DNA of 64,000 bases from positions 25,867,922 to 25,931,921 of the forward strand of contig CM055112.1 of NCBI GenBank assembly GCA_029204225.1. Direction: 5' to 3'. The translations under genes were made by a program, and so were the position numbers. This document shows positions 54,973 to 64,000 of the stretch, piece by piece. Source of the DNA: Diphasiastrum complanatum. Lineage: Eukaryota > Streptophyta > Lycopodiopsida > Lycopodiales > Lycopodiaceae. A model generated the notes under the pieces. The model was not told the origin of the DNA. It ran no database searches and saw only the letters and a list, made by a program, of their open reading frames with translations. Each line of letters begins with the position of its first letter. The stretch's first letter is position 1.

Positions 54973-56863
54973 TGTCGTGAAAAGGTGGTCGTGAGCGTAG
55001 TGGAGGCTCGGTTGCTCAGAGCATAGGCGTGTAGGAACAGAAACGCAACAGTTAGCAGCAGAATTATTCAAGTAGAAGAATTCATACAAAATGCGCAAAT
55101 GAACGACGCAGTAGTGAGACAAAAATTGCACTCTGATTGGTAATCAATAGTGAGTACAATAGCTTGAAGTAATAACTTCAGCTTGCTGAGCGTGATAACA
55201 TTGGCTACAGATAACTCTGATTGAAAGAGAAATTTCAAAAATTAACACTTACATAGCTTGATTCAACTAATATAGAGATTTACAAGTGTCAAAAATATCT
55301 TCAAGCCTTTGATGCTATTTATGCCAGTCTTTGCATATGTACAAAGTTGGTTATTGCCAACTGCCTTTGGAATATTTGTTTGTCCAGCTGTTTTTAGGGT
55401 TACTCATAAGTTGGCGAAGTCGGTCAGCCAATGTAGAAAAAGCAAAAAAGCAAAAAGGTGAAAAAGACGAAGGTGCCTTTAAAAATGGTTTCTAAGGTAT
55501 TCTGGCCACTTGGCCAGTGTGTCGCATTTTTTGCTAAGGAGCGAAAAAAGGCGAAAAATACGAAGGTGCCTAAAAATGATTTCTAAGGTATTTTGGCCAC
55601 TTGGCCAGTGTGTCGCATTTTTTGCTAAGGAGTGAAAAAGACGAAAAAGACAAAGGTGCCTTAAAATGATTTCTAAGGTATAAAAAATCTCAAAGGGAAA
55701 AAATGTGAAGGCCTTCGGGTTTTTCAGAATGCTCATTACTTGAACGATTTGTTTAAGATTGAGCTTAAGAAATCTAACAATTTGATGGCAACTTTATCTC
55801 TTTAGTTTCTAGAGGGTGGGCCAATATTTTACGAGCCCCAAAGTTACTGCTGATGGGAATTAATCTACTGTTCTTCTCAGGCCATAGCGGAAATGAAAGG
55901 TCGTCATCCCATCAGAGAAAAGATAATGATGATAAAAGGATCTTGGATTTACTTGGAGAACGGAGTTATGATAGAGCTGTTCTGATTGTGTTGATTAAAA
56001 GTATCAGTGTAGGAGTCTTAGACTACCATAAAGAGAGATTGCAAAAAACACTTAGGCGTTTGAGACAGCCATGCAATTCTCTGATACTGATATCCTAATT
56101 TAAAGAAATGTAAGAACGATTAGGCATCAAAGACAGCCATATATTTCTTTGTTTATGATACTTGCGGAAGAAGGGTGAGAGTTAATTAACATTCAACGGA
56201 ATGCAGTGAGGAAATAAACAATAGTGAATATATATATTAATGTTGTAATAACAACGATCAGATCACAATACAATTGTGCTAATAAGTGCGTGATCCTACG
56301 TACAGAAACGAAACAGTTGCTATAGTTCTAAATATTTACTCTCTCTATATATCCTCTAACTTTGAGGAGTCAGATACTGTGAAGACAAATTTTGGTCATT
56401 TCTACAAATCTCTTCAATTAACCTCTGTCAATCAATTGCTCATTTACTTATATCGCAACTAGATGATCTTGTGTTATTCTAACTTTACAATTACAAGATC
56501 GTAAACAGCTGTTTACCTGATCAATTAGAACAGTTATTCATTGGGGCGTGAAGACGTAGACAGTCTTTACTTGAGATCTTTTGTAAATCTGCAGTGTCGT
56601 ATTTTTCGCATTATTCGAGAAAAATGTCGCATTTTTTAAAGTGTCTGAAATGGCCCAAAATCCTGAGTGAAACACTTTGTCACATTTTTCGCAAAATCAT
56701 CTTTGTCGAGTTTGTCACATTTTTCACCTGTTGAAGTATGCAAAGCAAAAATGCAAACTGTTGTGAAAAACAATTCATTTTCTATAGACTACTTTGAGAG
56801 AGTGATTTACATAAAAGGAAAGGGGGCAGTTAGGATGAGTAGGAGGAAGATTAAACTTTAACA
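54973..56863 (-). repeat. Probable 1.9-kb Copia LTR
   Basis: On the minus strand it starts TGTTAAAGTTTAATC after the polypurine TTAAGGGGGAG (56864-56874) and ends CTTTTCACGACA at 54973, followed by a perfect primer site (54961-54972). The 54973-55690 part matches LTR-A at 12204-12879 in inverted orientation, including three U3 tandem units. The link between the two ends is inferred; they could belong to two elements joined within 55.7-56.5 kb. Confidence 0.5.
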
Positions 56864-57026
56864 CTCCCCCTTAAGCTTACTACTACAAATCTAAATTACA
56901 ATTGAGATTTATCATATCTACTAAAGTAGAATGTTTATCTCTAGACAATGGCTTTGTCAAATATCGGCCAACATACTGTCTGTATGACAGTAACTTGGTA
57001 CGACATCTTTATTTTGAACTTTCTCC

Positions 57027-58330
57027 CTAAGAAAATGGAACTGAACTTCTAGTATGAGTACGTGGGTTCAGAGATAGAGCTATGCAGCTCTGATTGTCGG
57101 ACTGGAGTATAGCTGGACCGATCAATGGAAATTGTAGATCTTGTAGTAACCTTCTGAGCCAAATTATCTCCTTCATTGCTAATGTAGCTGCAACGTATTC
57201 GGATTTTGTGGAGGACACCGAAATTCATTTTTGCTTTCTGCTATTCCATGAAATGGGTCCTCCTGCAAGGAAACAAATATAACCTGGTGTGGATTTTTCG
57301 GTATCCACGTCTCCTGCCCAATCTGAATCTAAATAAGTGACTAGTGAAAGTGCAGCTTATGTATTACCATTATAGCTCAAAGCATAGTGCTTCAAAGTTT
57401 GAATGTACTTTAGTACTCTTTGCAAAGCCTTTCAATGTTGTAAGCCTAGATTGAACATGTATTGAGACAATGTGCTTACCGCATATGCTAGATCGGGTCA
57501 TGTGCAGATCATAGAATACATTATAGATCCTATGACATACTGATAAGGATATATGCACATTTCTTGTTGTTCTGCATAAGTTCTGGGGCACATGTTTTTA
57601 GATAGCTTGGATCCTGGATTCATAGATGTGTCTATCAGTTTACAGTCCTTCATGCCATATATGCGAAGTACATTGATTAGATAGGACTCTTGGCTTATAG
57701 TGATCCTTCTGCTTGCACGATCTTTGGTAATCTCCATACCGAGTAGGTAATGGATTGGGCCTGAATCAAAATCATCTCAAATTTTGATGAAAGCAAAGAT
57801 TTTGTTTCATGCGGTAACTGATTTGAATTGTTGATGATTAAATAATCATCAACATATAAAGTTATTATGACATAGCTTGACCTTTTACACTTGAGATATA
57901 CATTTGAGTCTGCAGAGCAAGAAGTAAAATTATGCTGCAACAAGAAATGACTTATTCTTTCATACCAAGCCCTAGGAGCTTGCTTGAGGCCAAATAGTGC
58001 CTTATGCAATTTACATACCAAATGCTCTTGGCCTTGAAGGACATAACCTTTTGTTTGATATATGAATATTTCTTCTTGCATGTATTCGTGAAAGAATGTT
58101 GTTTAGGCGTTTATTTGATGGATGTCTAGATCCTCTATAGTAGCTATAGCCATCAAGGTGCGAATAGATTGATGCTTTACCACTGGACTGAAGGTGTCAG
58201 TGTAATATATTCCATAAACTTGCTCAAATCCCTAAACCACTAATCGAGCTTTCCATTCGGATATCGATCCATCTGGCTTAAGCTTTAGCTTGAAGATCCA
58301 CTTAGAGTCAATCGGTTTTATACCTACAGG
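57027..58330 (-). pseudogene. Copia-3 reverse transcriptase and RNase H
   Basis: 58090-58330 has RT entry motifs (LKPDGSISEWKARLVV, YTDTFSPVVKHQSIR) with stops. 57695-58081 has KALFGLKQAPRAWYERI and an intact TLYVDDYLI box. 57498-57737 holds the thumb (ISQESYLINVLRIYGMKDC). 57027-57218 holds RNase H (SSTKSEYVAATLAMKEIIW). Frame changes separate them. Confidence 0.85.
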
Positions 58331-58977
58331 AGGATTAACAAGACTTCAGGTCTTGTTCTTCATTAAAGAATCATACTCATCATTCATAGCGGCTTTCCAA
58401 TCCTCTACATTTGACATTGACAGTGCTTCTGCAACAGTGGTAGGTTCATCATGACTGATGAATGCCTGAGGGACTAAATGATCAGGTTGTTGTCATTCTC
58501 GTGTAGATCTTCGAACTGCAGGTGCTTGAGTAGATGTTTCTTCTGGGTGAATGGCTGGGATGTCTTCAGTTTGTGGTTGAACAATTGTAGGTCTAGGCGT
58601 ATCGATGGTAAATAGAGTTGTTGAACAAACTCCTGCATTTCCTGTTTTTCCTTGAAATCATAAAATTTGTCTTCAAGAAAGACAACGTCACTACTGATTG
58701 AGATCTGACCTGTATCAATATCATAAATGCGGTATGTCTTATGTGATGTTGAGTAGCCAATGAGAATATACTTACAACTTACTAGTTCAAGTTTCTTCCT
58801 TAGATCAGATAGTATTTGTGCATAGCAAAGACATCAAAACACACGTAGATGTTTCAGACTTGGTTTGTAGCCGTAGTAGGCTTCAAACGGTGTTCTGGAG
58901 TCGATTGCCTTTGTGCTGAAATAATTTTGTAGATAACAAGCTGTAGAAATTGCTTCAGCCCAAAAGTTCTTGGGTAA

Positions 58978-59820
58978 TTAAGCATTGACTGTCATGGATC
59001 GTGCAACTTCCAACAATGTTCGATTCTTTTGTTGAGCTACGCCATTATGTTGCGGTGTATAGCTGGCAGTAAACTGATGGTGCATGCCGCATGATGATAA
59101 ATAGTCCGCCATTTCATCATACATGTACTCTCTCCCTAAATCAGACCGTAGGGTCTTGATTATCTCACCAGTTTGGGTCTCAGCAAACTGCTTGAATTCT
59201 CTAAAATTGTTGAATGCTTCATACTTGTTCTTGACGAACATGATTCTGGTGAATCGGGAGAAGTCATCAATGAATGTGATGAAATATAGAGCTTGACCTA
59301 AAGAGGGCACGCTCATAGGACCACATAGGTCACTATGAATTAGTGACAGAATGGACTTCGCTCTTTTGGCTTGTCCTCTTGAAAATTTTGTTCTAGGTTG
59401 TTTCCCTAGTAAGCACATTTCACAGACAATTTGATTTGTTGTGGAGACAACAACAATATTCATATCCCTGACCATAAAATCATGATGCATGTAGAAGATA
59501 GTCCTCATGTTAAAATGACCTAATCTTTGATGCTAAACATGAGCATCAGAGTTACTCACAAAAAGTGCACAATCGTGACTCAAGATATATAAATTTCTTT
59601 CTCTGTGTGTAGAGAGGAATTCATTAGAATTCCCATCAATAATAGTACATCGGCTAGCAATAAACAAAGCTCTATAGCCTTGATCAGTGATCTTGCTTAT
59701 AGACTATAGTGGGTTTCTTTCCTTGCCTAACCTGAATCCAAGATCTAGTCAATCTACCATCAAAGAGACGGAGTTAGTTGTCACGCGTAGGTTCATTCCC
59801 ATGAGAGCGATAGTATAGTT
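58978..59820 (-). pseudogene. Copia-3 pre-integrase and integrase
   Basis: A degenerate stretch 59510-59820 has pre-integrase features (HQRLGHFNMRTIFY spans the join). 58978-59508 is open and holds CEMCLLGKQPRTKFSRG, HSDLCGPMSVPSLGQALYF (first Asp), FIDDFSRFTRIMF, TLRSDLGREYM (second Asp) and HNGVAQQKNRTLLEVARSM (Glu). All three catalytic residues are present in this segment. Confidence 0.85.
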
Positions 59821-59832
59821 CAGATTTCAACA

Positions 59833-60460
59833 TGAATGGAGGATCTAACACTACATCTACTAGCACTAAGCATTAACACTACATCCATTAACCCTACTTC
59901 CATTAACCCTAGATCCACAACAATGATAGAAACTTACTCTTCTTTCTCTCCTTTTCTCTCTCACCAAAGTATAAGAAATAGCAATCCCAATAATGATCAA
60001 ATCCAACAATTAGCAAATACCAAAGAAAGCATGAGAAATGGAGGAAAAGAGAGGAAGAGCAAGGACATTTATCAATCCATTTCTAAAGAAAACCAATCTG
60101 CTTTGATTGAAATGAGAAAATGAACATCACGACCAACTCGAGTTGGTCCCTTTTTATAGTAGAGAGGAGGACCCTGGCCTCTGAATTCTATTGGTCCAGT
60201 CTTGTCTCTTTTTATTCAAACTTAAAAAAATGTGGGAACCATCAAAATTGGAGGGAAACCCAACTTTATTCACTAACTTGACATTTAGGCCCTGCGACAT
60301 TAAAGTCTCGCAAAAAGGCCTAAAGTCCTTTATTAACTTTTAACTAATCAATCAAATAACTATGTGGTCATCGGGTTAAACTTACACACGCAGGGTGCCA
60401 AATCCCTCTCACTTATTAACTAGGGTTAGGGTTGTCTTGGGATCCGCAAACCCTCCAACA
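59833..60460 (-). repeat. 3' LTR of the OTA Gypsy
   Basis: On the minus strand it starts TGTTGGAGGGTTTGCGG and ends CCTCCATTCA, about 628 bp, with TATA CTATAAAAAGGG at about 60149-60159. It is preceded by a polypurine tract. The left end at 59833 coincides with loss of Copia-3 homology. Confidence 0.65.
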
Positions 60461-60548
60461 ATATCCCCCACCAAAACTGGTGGCGATCCCACAACACCTG
60501 CAATATGCAGTTATTGGAAACTTTTATTTTCTTCGCGCCGAATCTTAA

Positions 60549-62315
60549 TTAAATGATACTGCACCTTCTCCATAAAGTCAAGGCATGTAGCATTGAAATC
60601 CAAGTTGTGTGGCAAGAAACAACGGTGGGCTCCGGCAATCCACTTGGAAGTTTTCCATGAGGTGAATGATCATGTGCGGTTGTCAGGGCATTTTGTAGGG
60701 AGCTGACGTAGGTTTCCAAGCGATCAGCTTGTTGTTGGGCCAATTTCTTTTCACTTTCAGCCTTATCTTCATGTTGTTTGGCTATCTTTAACTCTCGATC
60801 CAGCTGGACAATTTTCTGGCTGATCAGAGTGTTTTCGGATCCTAGATCAGAGATCCTCTGTTCCATTTCTTTCTTCTTATCCAGCATAGACTGGATCACT
60901 TGCCCAAGGCTTGAAACTAACCCTAGAGCATCACCAGAATCGACGGTCGTGGAGGTGGCAGCAGTAGGAGAACCTGATGGTACTATCATTGGTAGGCGTG
61001 GAATAGGTGCCAAGGTCTCTTCTTCTTCAAAAGTATCCTCTTCTTCAAACCCTTCAGACATTGTGGCATCGAACTGCTTTGGTGACTTGACAGCTTTGTC
61101 GACCTGAAGTGTGGCTGGACTACCTTGTGTGTGTGGTTGCTGACTGGCATCTTCGACACCAACAGTAGATTCATGGATATGCCCGAATCCTCTTCCAAGG
61201 GATTGGGGTTCAAAGGGCGCTGGGCTCTGGGGAATTTCAAAGATTTCGGTGGCCCCAAGGGGGTCGGAATCATCGAACATATCCATAAAGAACTGTGTGT
61301 TGGGTGAGGTTGCTTTGGTGTGCGGGGGTGAGGCAGCTTGGGCAGTTGTGATGGGAATGGTAGGCCCAATGGTCACAGATTGTCCTTGTATGAGAGCAGA
61401 GGCGAGGGAAACATCAGAGGCGAGGGGAATGGGAAGTTCGGTGCAAACCGCAGCAGGGGGTGGAAGCACAGCTGACGAGGTATGCCTAGTGCGATGTTGT
61501 GATGCGGAAGGCGAGTCAGGAATTACGATCTCGCTGCGTGGATGACTATTATGAGAACTTGAGGCCTGATGAGATGACTCATCTGGTGCTTCTTCGTAAA
61601 CCAAAAGTACAAAATCCAGGTGGAAGCCATGGATCCTGTTTTCTAAGTGAGAAGCGGCTAAAAAGGACAATAGAGAGCCAGCGACAAACTGCTGCTTAGT
61701 ATTGGCCTTAATAGCTCGCTTGAGCTCACCAGAAATAGTCTTGAACCAACTATATGGTTCAAGAGGGGCTTTGGCCAACTTGGTGTGGGACTCCACAATC
61801 CTGTGAAGGATTTGAGATGTGATGTGGTCTTTCCTGAGGTTGCCAACCATCAGGAAATGATTCAACAATTGGGCAATTGCGTGGATGGAAGGCTCAGTGA
61901 TGGCTTCCAGAAGGTAGCCATCATTGGTCCAGTGCAGATCGTTGGTGAGGTCAATGTATGGCTTGATGGCCTGTTTGGCGTGCTTGTGATTGGGTGAGGC
62001 TTGCATACCGGATGAGATTCCTATAGCTGCAAGTGCGGCCTCAGTGACGCGCACTTTGTGTGTGGCTCCCTGGAAGGTGATATAAAACTTGGATTTCTCT
62101 ACCTTCCACGTACTGAAGGCAAGAGTGATTAAATCCATATTTATACGACTTGAAAAGGCTCTCTCATGAATACCCATTGTAGTGAGTAGAGGCTCCGCAA
62201 GGGTCATCCACTGAGTGACCATGCTTGTGCTAGGAAAAATCATGATGTCCGTTGCATATGGGACATCACAATGGATAGTATAGCGCGGAGACTGGGAAGT
62301 ATTGGTAGAAGACAT
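60549..62315 (-). CDS. Extra ORF after integrase of the OTA Gypsy
   Basis: From ATG 62315 (MSSTNTSQSPRYTIHCDV) it is open for 588 codons, uninterrupted, unlike the neighbouring integrase. Residues about 1-240 look globular and helical (YSWFKTISGELKRAIKANTK, AGSLLSFLAASHLENRIHGF) and vaguely recall the plant transposon-protein domain found with Athila-type ORFs. Residues 250-480 are Ser/Pro/Thr-rich and low complexity. Residues about 480-560 are a heptad-like coiled coil (KKKEMEQRISDLGSENTLI, AESEKKLAQQQADRLETY). There is no signal peptide or membrane segment, so it is not a typical Env. The open frame extends 26 codons upstream of the ATG. Confidence 0.7.
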   Translation of the reverse strand: MSSTNTSQSPRYTIHCDVPYATDIMIFPSTSMVTQWMTLAEPLLTTMGIHERAFSSRINMDLITLAFSTWKVEKSKFYITFQGATHKVRVTEAALAAIGISSGMQASPNHKHAKQAIKPYIDLTNDLHWTNDGYLLEAITEPSIHAIAQLLNHFLMVGNLRKDHITSQILHRIVESHTKLAKAPLEPYSWFKTISGELKRAIKANTKQQFVAGSLLSFLAASHLENRIHGFHLDFVLLVYEEAPDESSHQASSSHNSHPRSEIVIPDSPSASQHRTRHTSSAVLPPPAAVCTELPIPLASDVSLASALIQGQSVTIGPTIPITTAQAASPPHTKATSPNTQFFMDMFDDSDPLGATEIFEIPQSPAPFEPQSLGRGFGHIHESTVGVEDASQQPHTQGSPATLQVDKAVKSPKQFDATMSEGFEEEDTFEEEETLAPIPRLPMIVPSGSPTAATSTTVDSGDALGLVSSLGQVIQSMLDKKKEMEQRISDLGSENTLISQKIVQLDRELKIAKQHEDKAESEKKLAQQQADRLETYVSSLQNALTTAHDHSPHGKLPSGLPEPTVVSCHTTWISMLHALTLWRRCSII

Positions 62316-62393
62316 GATGATCAGAAAGGAATTATAAATGCGTGAAAGTGTATCAGAAGGCAATGTAGGAAATTTGGAAGGCTTTGGTCGCAA

Positions 62394-63128
62394 GAAAAAT
62401 TCGCAAGAGCTTCGCTAGCACAAGTGAGGAATGAATCGAATTCAGCCAACTTATAGGTGAATTTGGTGGGTCCATTACACTAAATAGTAGTTTGGCTAAT
62501 CAGTTTTGAACAAAAATTTGTAGGCATGTACAGTACTGTAAAACTAGGCTATAGAAATCACGGCGAAGGTTTCTAGGGATCCGAACCTATCAGACGAACG
62601 CTTTCTAGGGCTGGCGAAGGATGAACCTTCGCCCAAGAGGGTCCTTCGTCCACGTACTATCATAAATGCATTTTTTCACAATCTGAACCTATGGACAACC
62701 TAATTTTGACATTTTAAGATCATCTAGCAGGTCAACGAAAGTTCATAATGAGGTTATGATGCTCGGCGAAGCTTCTCAAAATGGCATATCACTGAATACT
62801 CGCCTGACTCAAAAATTGAATTTTTTTTTGTCGGAAACCTTCGCCCTCCTTAATTTAGATAAATCAAGGGTCGATGTACAGTCTGAGAGCTCAGCGAAGG
62901 TTTTTGATACTGTATTGGCCAAATCTGCCCAAACAGTGGTTTCCTAAGGCATTTTCCATCAAAAATTCTATGCTTCCTTTTTCTTATGCTGATGACTTCC
63001 TGACTTTTGCTCATCAGTCTTTTTTTTTTCTTTTTTTTTTTAATAACTGTCTTTTTCCAAAAAGGTCAGCAAATTAAATATTGAAAACAAAAAATTGAAA
63101 AACAAATAAATTAAAAAACCCATTAAGA
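62394..63128. other. Spacer between OTA integrase and the extra ORF
   Basis: No gene seen. It contains several GCGAAGG/CCTTCGC motifs (about 62560-62910) and a (T)n tract near 63020-63045. It may be an intron or untranslated region ahead of the extra ORF. Confidence 0.45.
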
Positions 63129-64000
63129 TCAGGTTTGCTGAATCGGCGGAGCAGGCTGCCAAAACTTGCATAATCGACTGCCATTTACCGGAGTATCAAA
63201 TCGTTTTCCATCCAAGTGCTCAAGAATTACTGCACCATAGTTCAGGATTTTCTTCACTTTATACGGGCCTTCACCAATAAACTTCAACTTACACTTGATC
63301 AGCTTGGTTGTGTACATCAATGCAAGATCTCCTACTTTCAGATCTTTTTTGTGCAATTGACGGTCGTGCCATGCCTTGCGGTGGGTCTTTTTCTGCTGCT
63401 AAGACATGAACTGCCATCAATCGAGTTTCACATAATTTGTGCAACGCTTCATGACGGAGTTGTAAAGACATATCATCAGTTAATCGTTCGGTTGCTGCTA
63501 TGGATAAAGATGGGATTTAAAATTCAATTGGCATAACAGCATCTTGACCATAAACTAGTTGAAAAGGTGTTTGATTTGTACTATTTTTGTAAGCAGTTCT
63601 GAATGCCCATAATGCTACATACAGTTTATGTTCCCAATCAGACCGACTCGCTTCAACTGTCTTTGTCATAATGGTGCAAAGAATCTTATTGAAAGATTCA
63701 GCTTGGCCATTCCCTCTGGGATAATAGGGAGTACTAAATTTGTGTATAACAAAAAAATCTTCCAGTAAACACTTTATGGTTTGATTAACAAAGTGTGTAC
63801 CCTGATCACTGACAATTTTGATCAGACATCCAAATCTGTTTATAATATTTTCATATAGAAACTTGGCCGTAGATTTCGCATTAGTCACTTTGACAGCTTT
63901 GGCTTCAACCCACTTGGTCATATAATCAGTTGCGACGATAATGTATCAGGCCTGAGATCCTTGCGCAGCAGGATGAATAGGACCAACATAATCCAGTCCC
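63129..64000 (-). pseudogene. OTA Gypsy integrase, 5' end outside window
   Basis: The reading starts with GLDYVGPIHPAA, then a TGA stop near 63948, then open from 63921: TKWVEAKAVKVTNAKSTAKF, IVSDQGTHFVNQ (second Asp), STPYYPRGNGQAESFNK (Glu) and ALWAFRTAYKNSTNQTPFQL, VYGQDAVMPIEF. Another frame change near 63405 leads to the C-terminal domain at 63129-63356 (LKVGDLALMYTTK, LKFIGEGPYKVKKIL), which ends at a stop. The motif wording is that of Tat/Athila-type integrases, and no chromodomain follows. Confidence 0.85.

Larger units (their letters stand above)
56864..59832 (-). mobile_element. Copia retrotransposon pol region (Copia-3), gag missing
   Basis: Minus-strand Copia from pre-integrase through RNase H to the polypurine tract at 56864-56874. 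At 59832 it meets the LTR of an Ogre/Tat/Athila-like Gypsy, with no gag or 5' LTR of its own in view. The remainder may lie beyond that Gypsy, outside the window. Confidence 0.8.
59833..64000 (-). mobile_element. Ogre/Tat/Athila-like Gypsy, 3' half, running off the window
   Basis: From the window end: integrase (63129-64000), a 0.7-kb spacer, an extra ORF in the same sense (60549-62315), a polypurine tract GGTGGGGGATAT near 60461-60475 and a 3' LTR (59833-60460). Position and motifs fit the non-chromodomain OTA branch, whose Athila members carry an ORF in the env position. It interrupts Copia-3. Confidence 0.75.

Noticed and set aside
1-64000. CRISPR arrays, bacterial operons, rRNA or functional tRNA genes
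   Set aside because: None seen; repeats present are microsatellites, LTRs, transposon ends or local duplications.

Overview
The window is land-plant nuclear DNA. The evidence is TTTAGGG-type telomere motifs, Copia and chromodomain Gypsy retrotransposons of plant type, hAT transposons, a tRNA-derived SINE, and a conserved plant protein gene split by canonical GT-AG introns. The very long, transposon-filled introns suit a large repeat-rich genome such as a fern or gymnosperm. That is inference; no species marker is visible.

Two intact spliced genes were assembled by eye. (1) A minus-strand gene runs from an ATG at 50765 to a stop at 21104. It has eight short exons with matching phases and encodes a 205-residue protein resembling the plant DUF2358/NTF2-like family. 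Intron 1 (18.9 kb) and intron 6 (7.9 kb) hold most of the mobile elements in the middle of the window. (2) A plus-strand gene at 7142-7978 has four exons, all introns phase 0, and encodes 175 residues with a DUF8039-like domain and a basic C-terminus.

Layout: 1-2866, decayed Copia on the minus strand with a 788-bp LTR. 2867-7100, GC-rich block, microsatellites and a SINE. 7142-7978, DUF8039-like gene. 9.77-11.03 kb, decayed gag-like coding region. 11.98-12.88 kb, Copia gag start fused to an LTR. 12.88-17.64 kb, nearly full-length minus-strand Copia. 21.1-50.77 kb, the host gene. Its intron 6 carries a plus-strand chromodomain Gypsy, a minus-strand Gypsy fragment and a LINE remnant. Its intron 1 carries a broken hAT (hAT-1) split by a minus-strand chromodomain Gypsy, a larger hAT (hAT-2, 42.64-48.88 kb), a short non-autonomous relative of hAT-2, and a Copia integrase fragment. 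52.0-59.8 kb, Copia fragments and two single LTRs. 59.83-64.0 kb, the 3' half of an Ogre/Tat/Athila-like Gypsy with an extra ORF after integrase.

The least ordinary part is hAT-2. It has a BED/DUF659 transposase with a long tail bearing AT-hook-like motifs, a convergent small gene on the opposite strand, and dense GGTACC palindromes at both ends. hAT-1 shares the AT-hook tail. Coordinates of splice sites and LTR ends come from reading the sequence; no alignment or RNA data were available.
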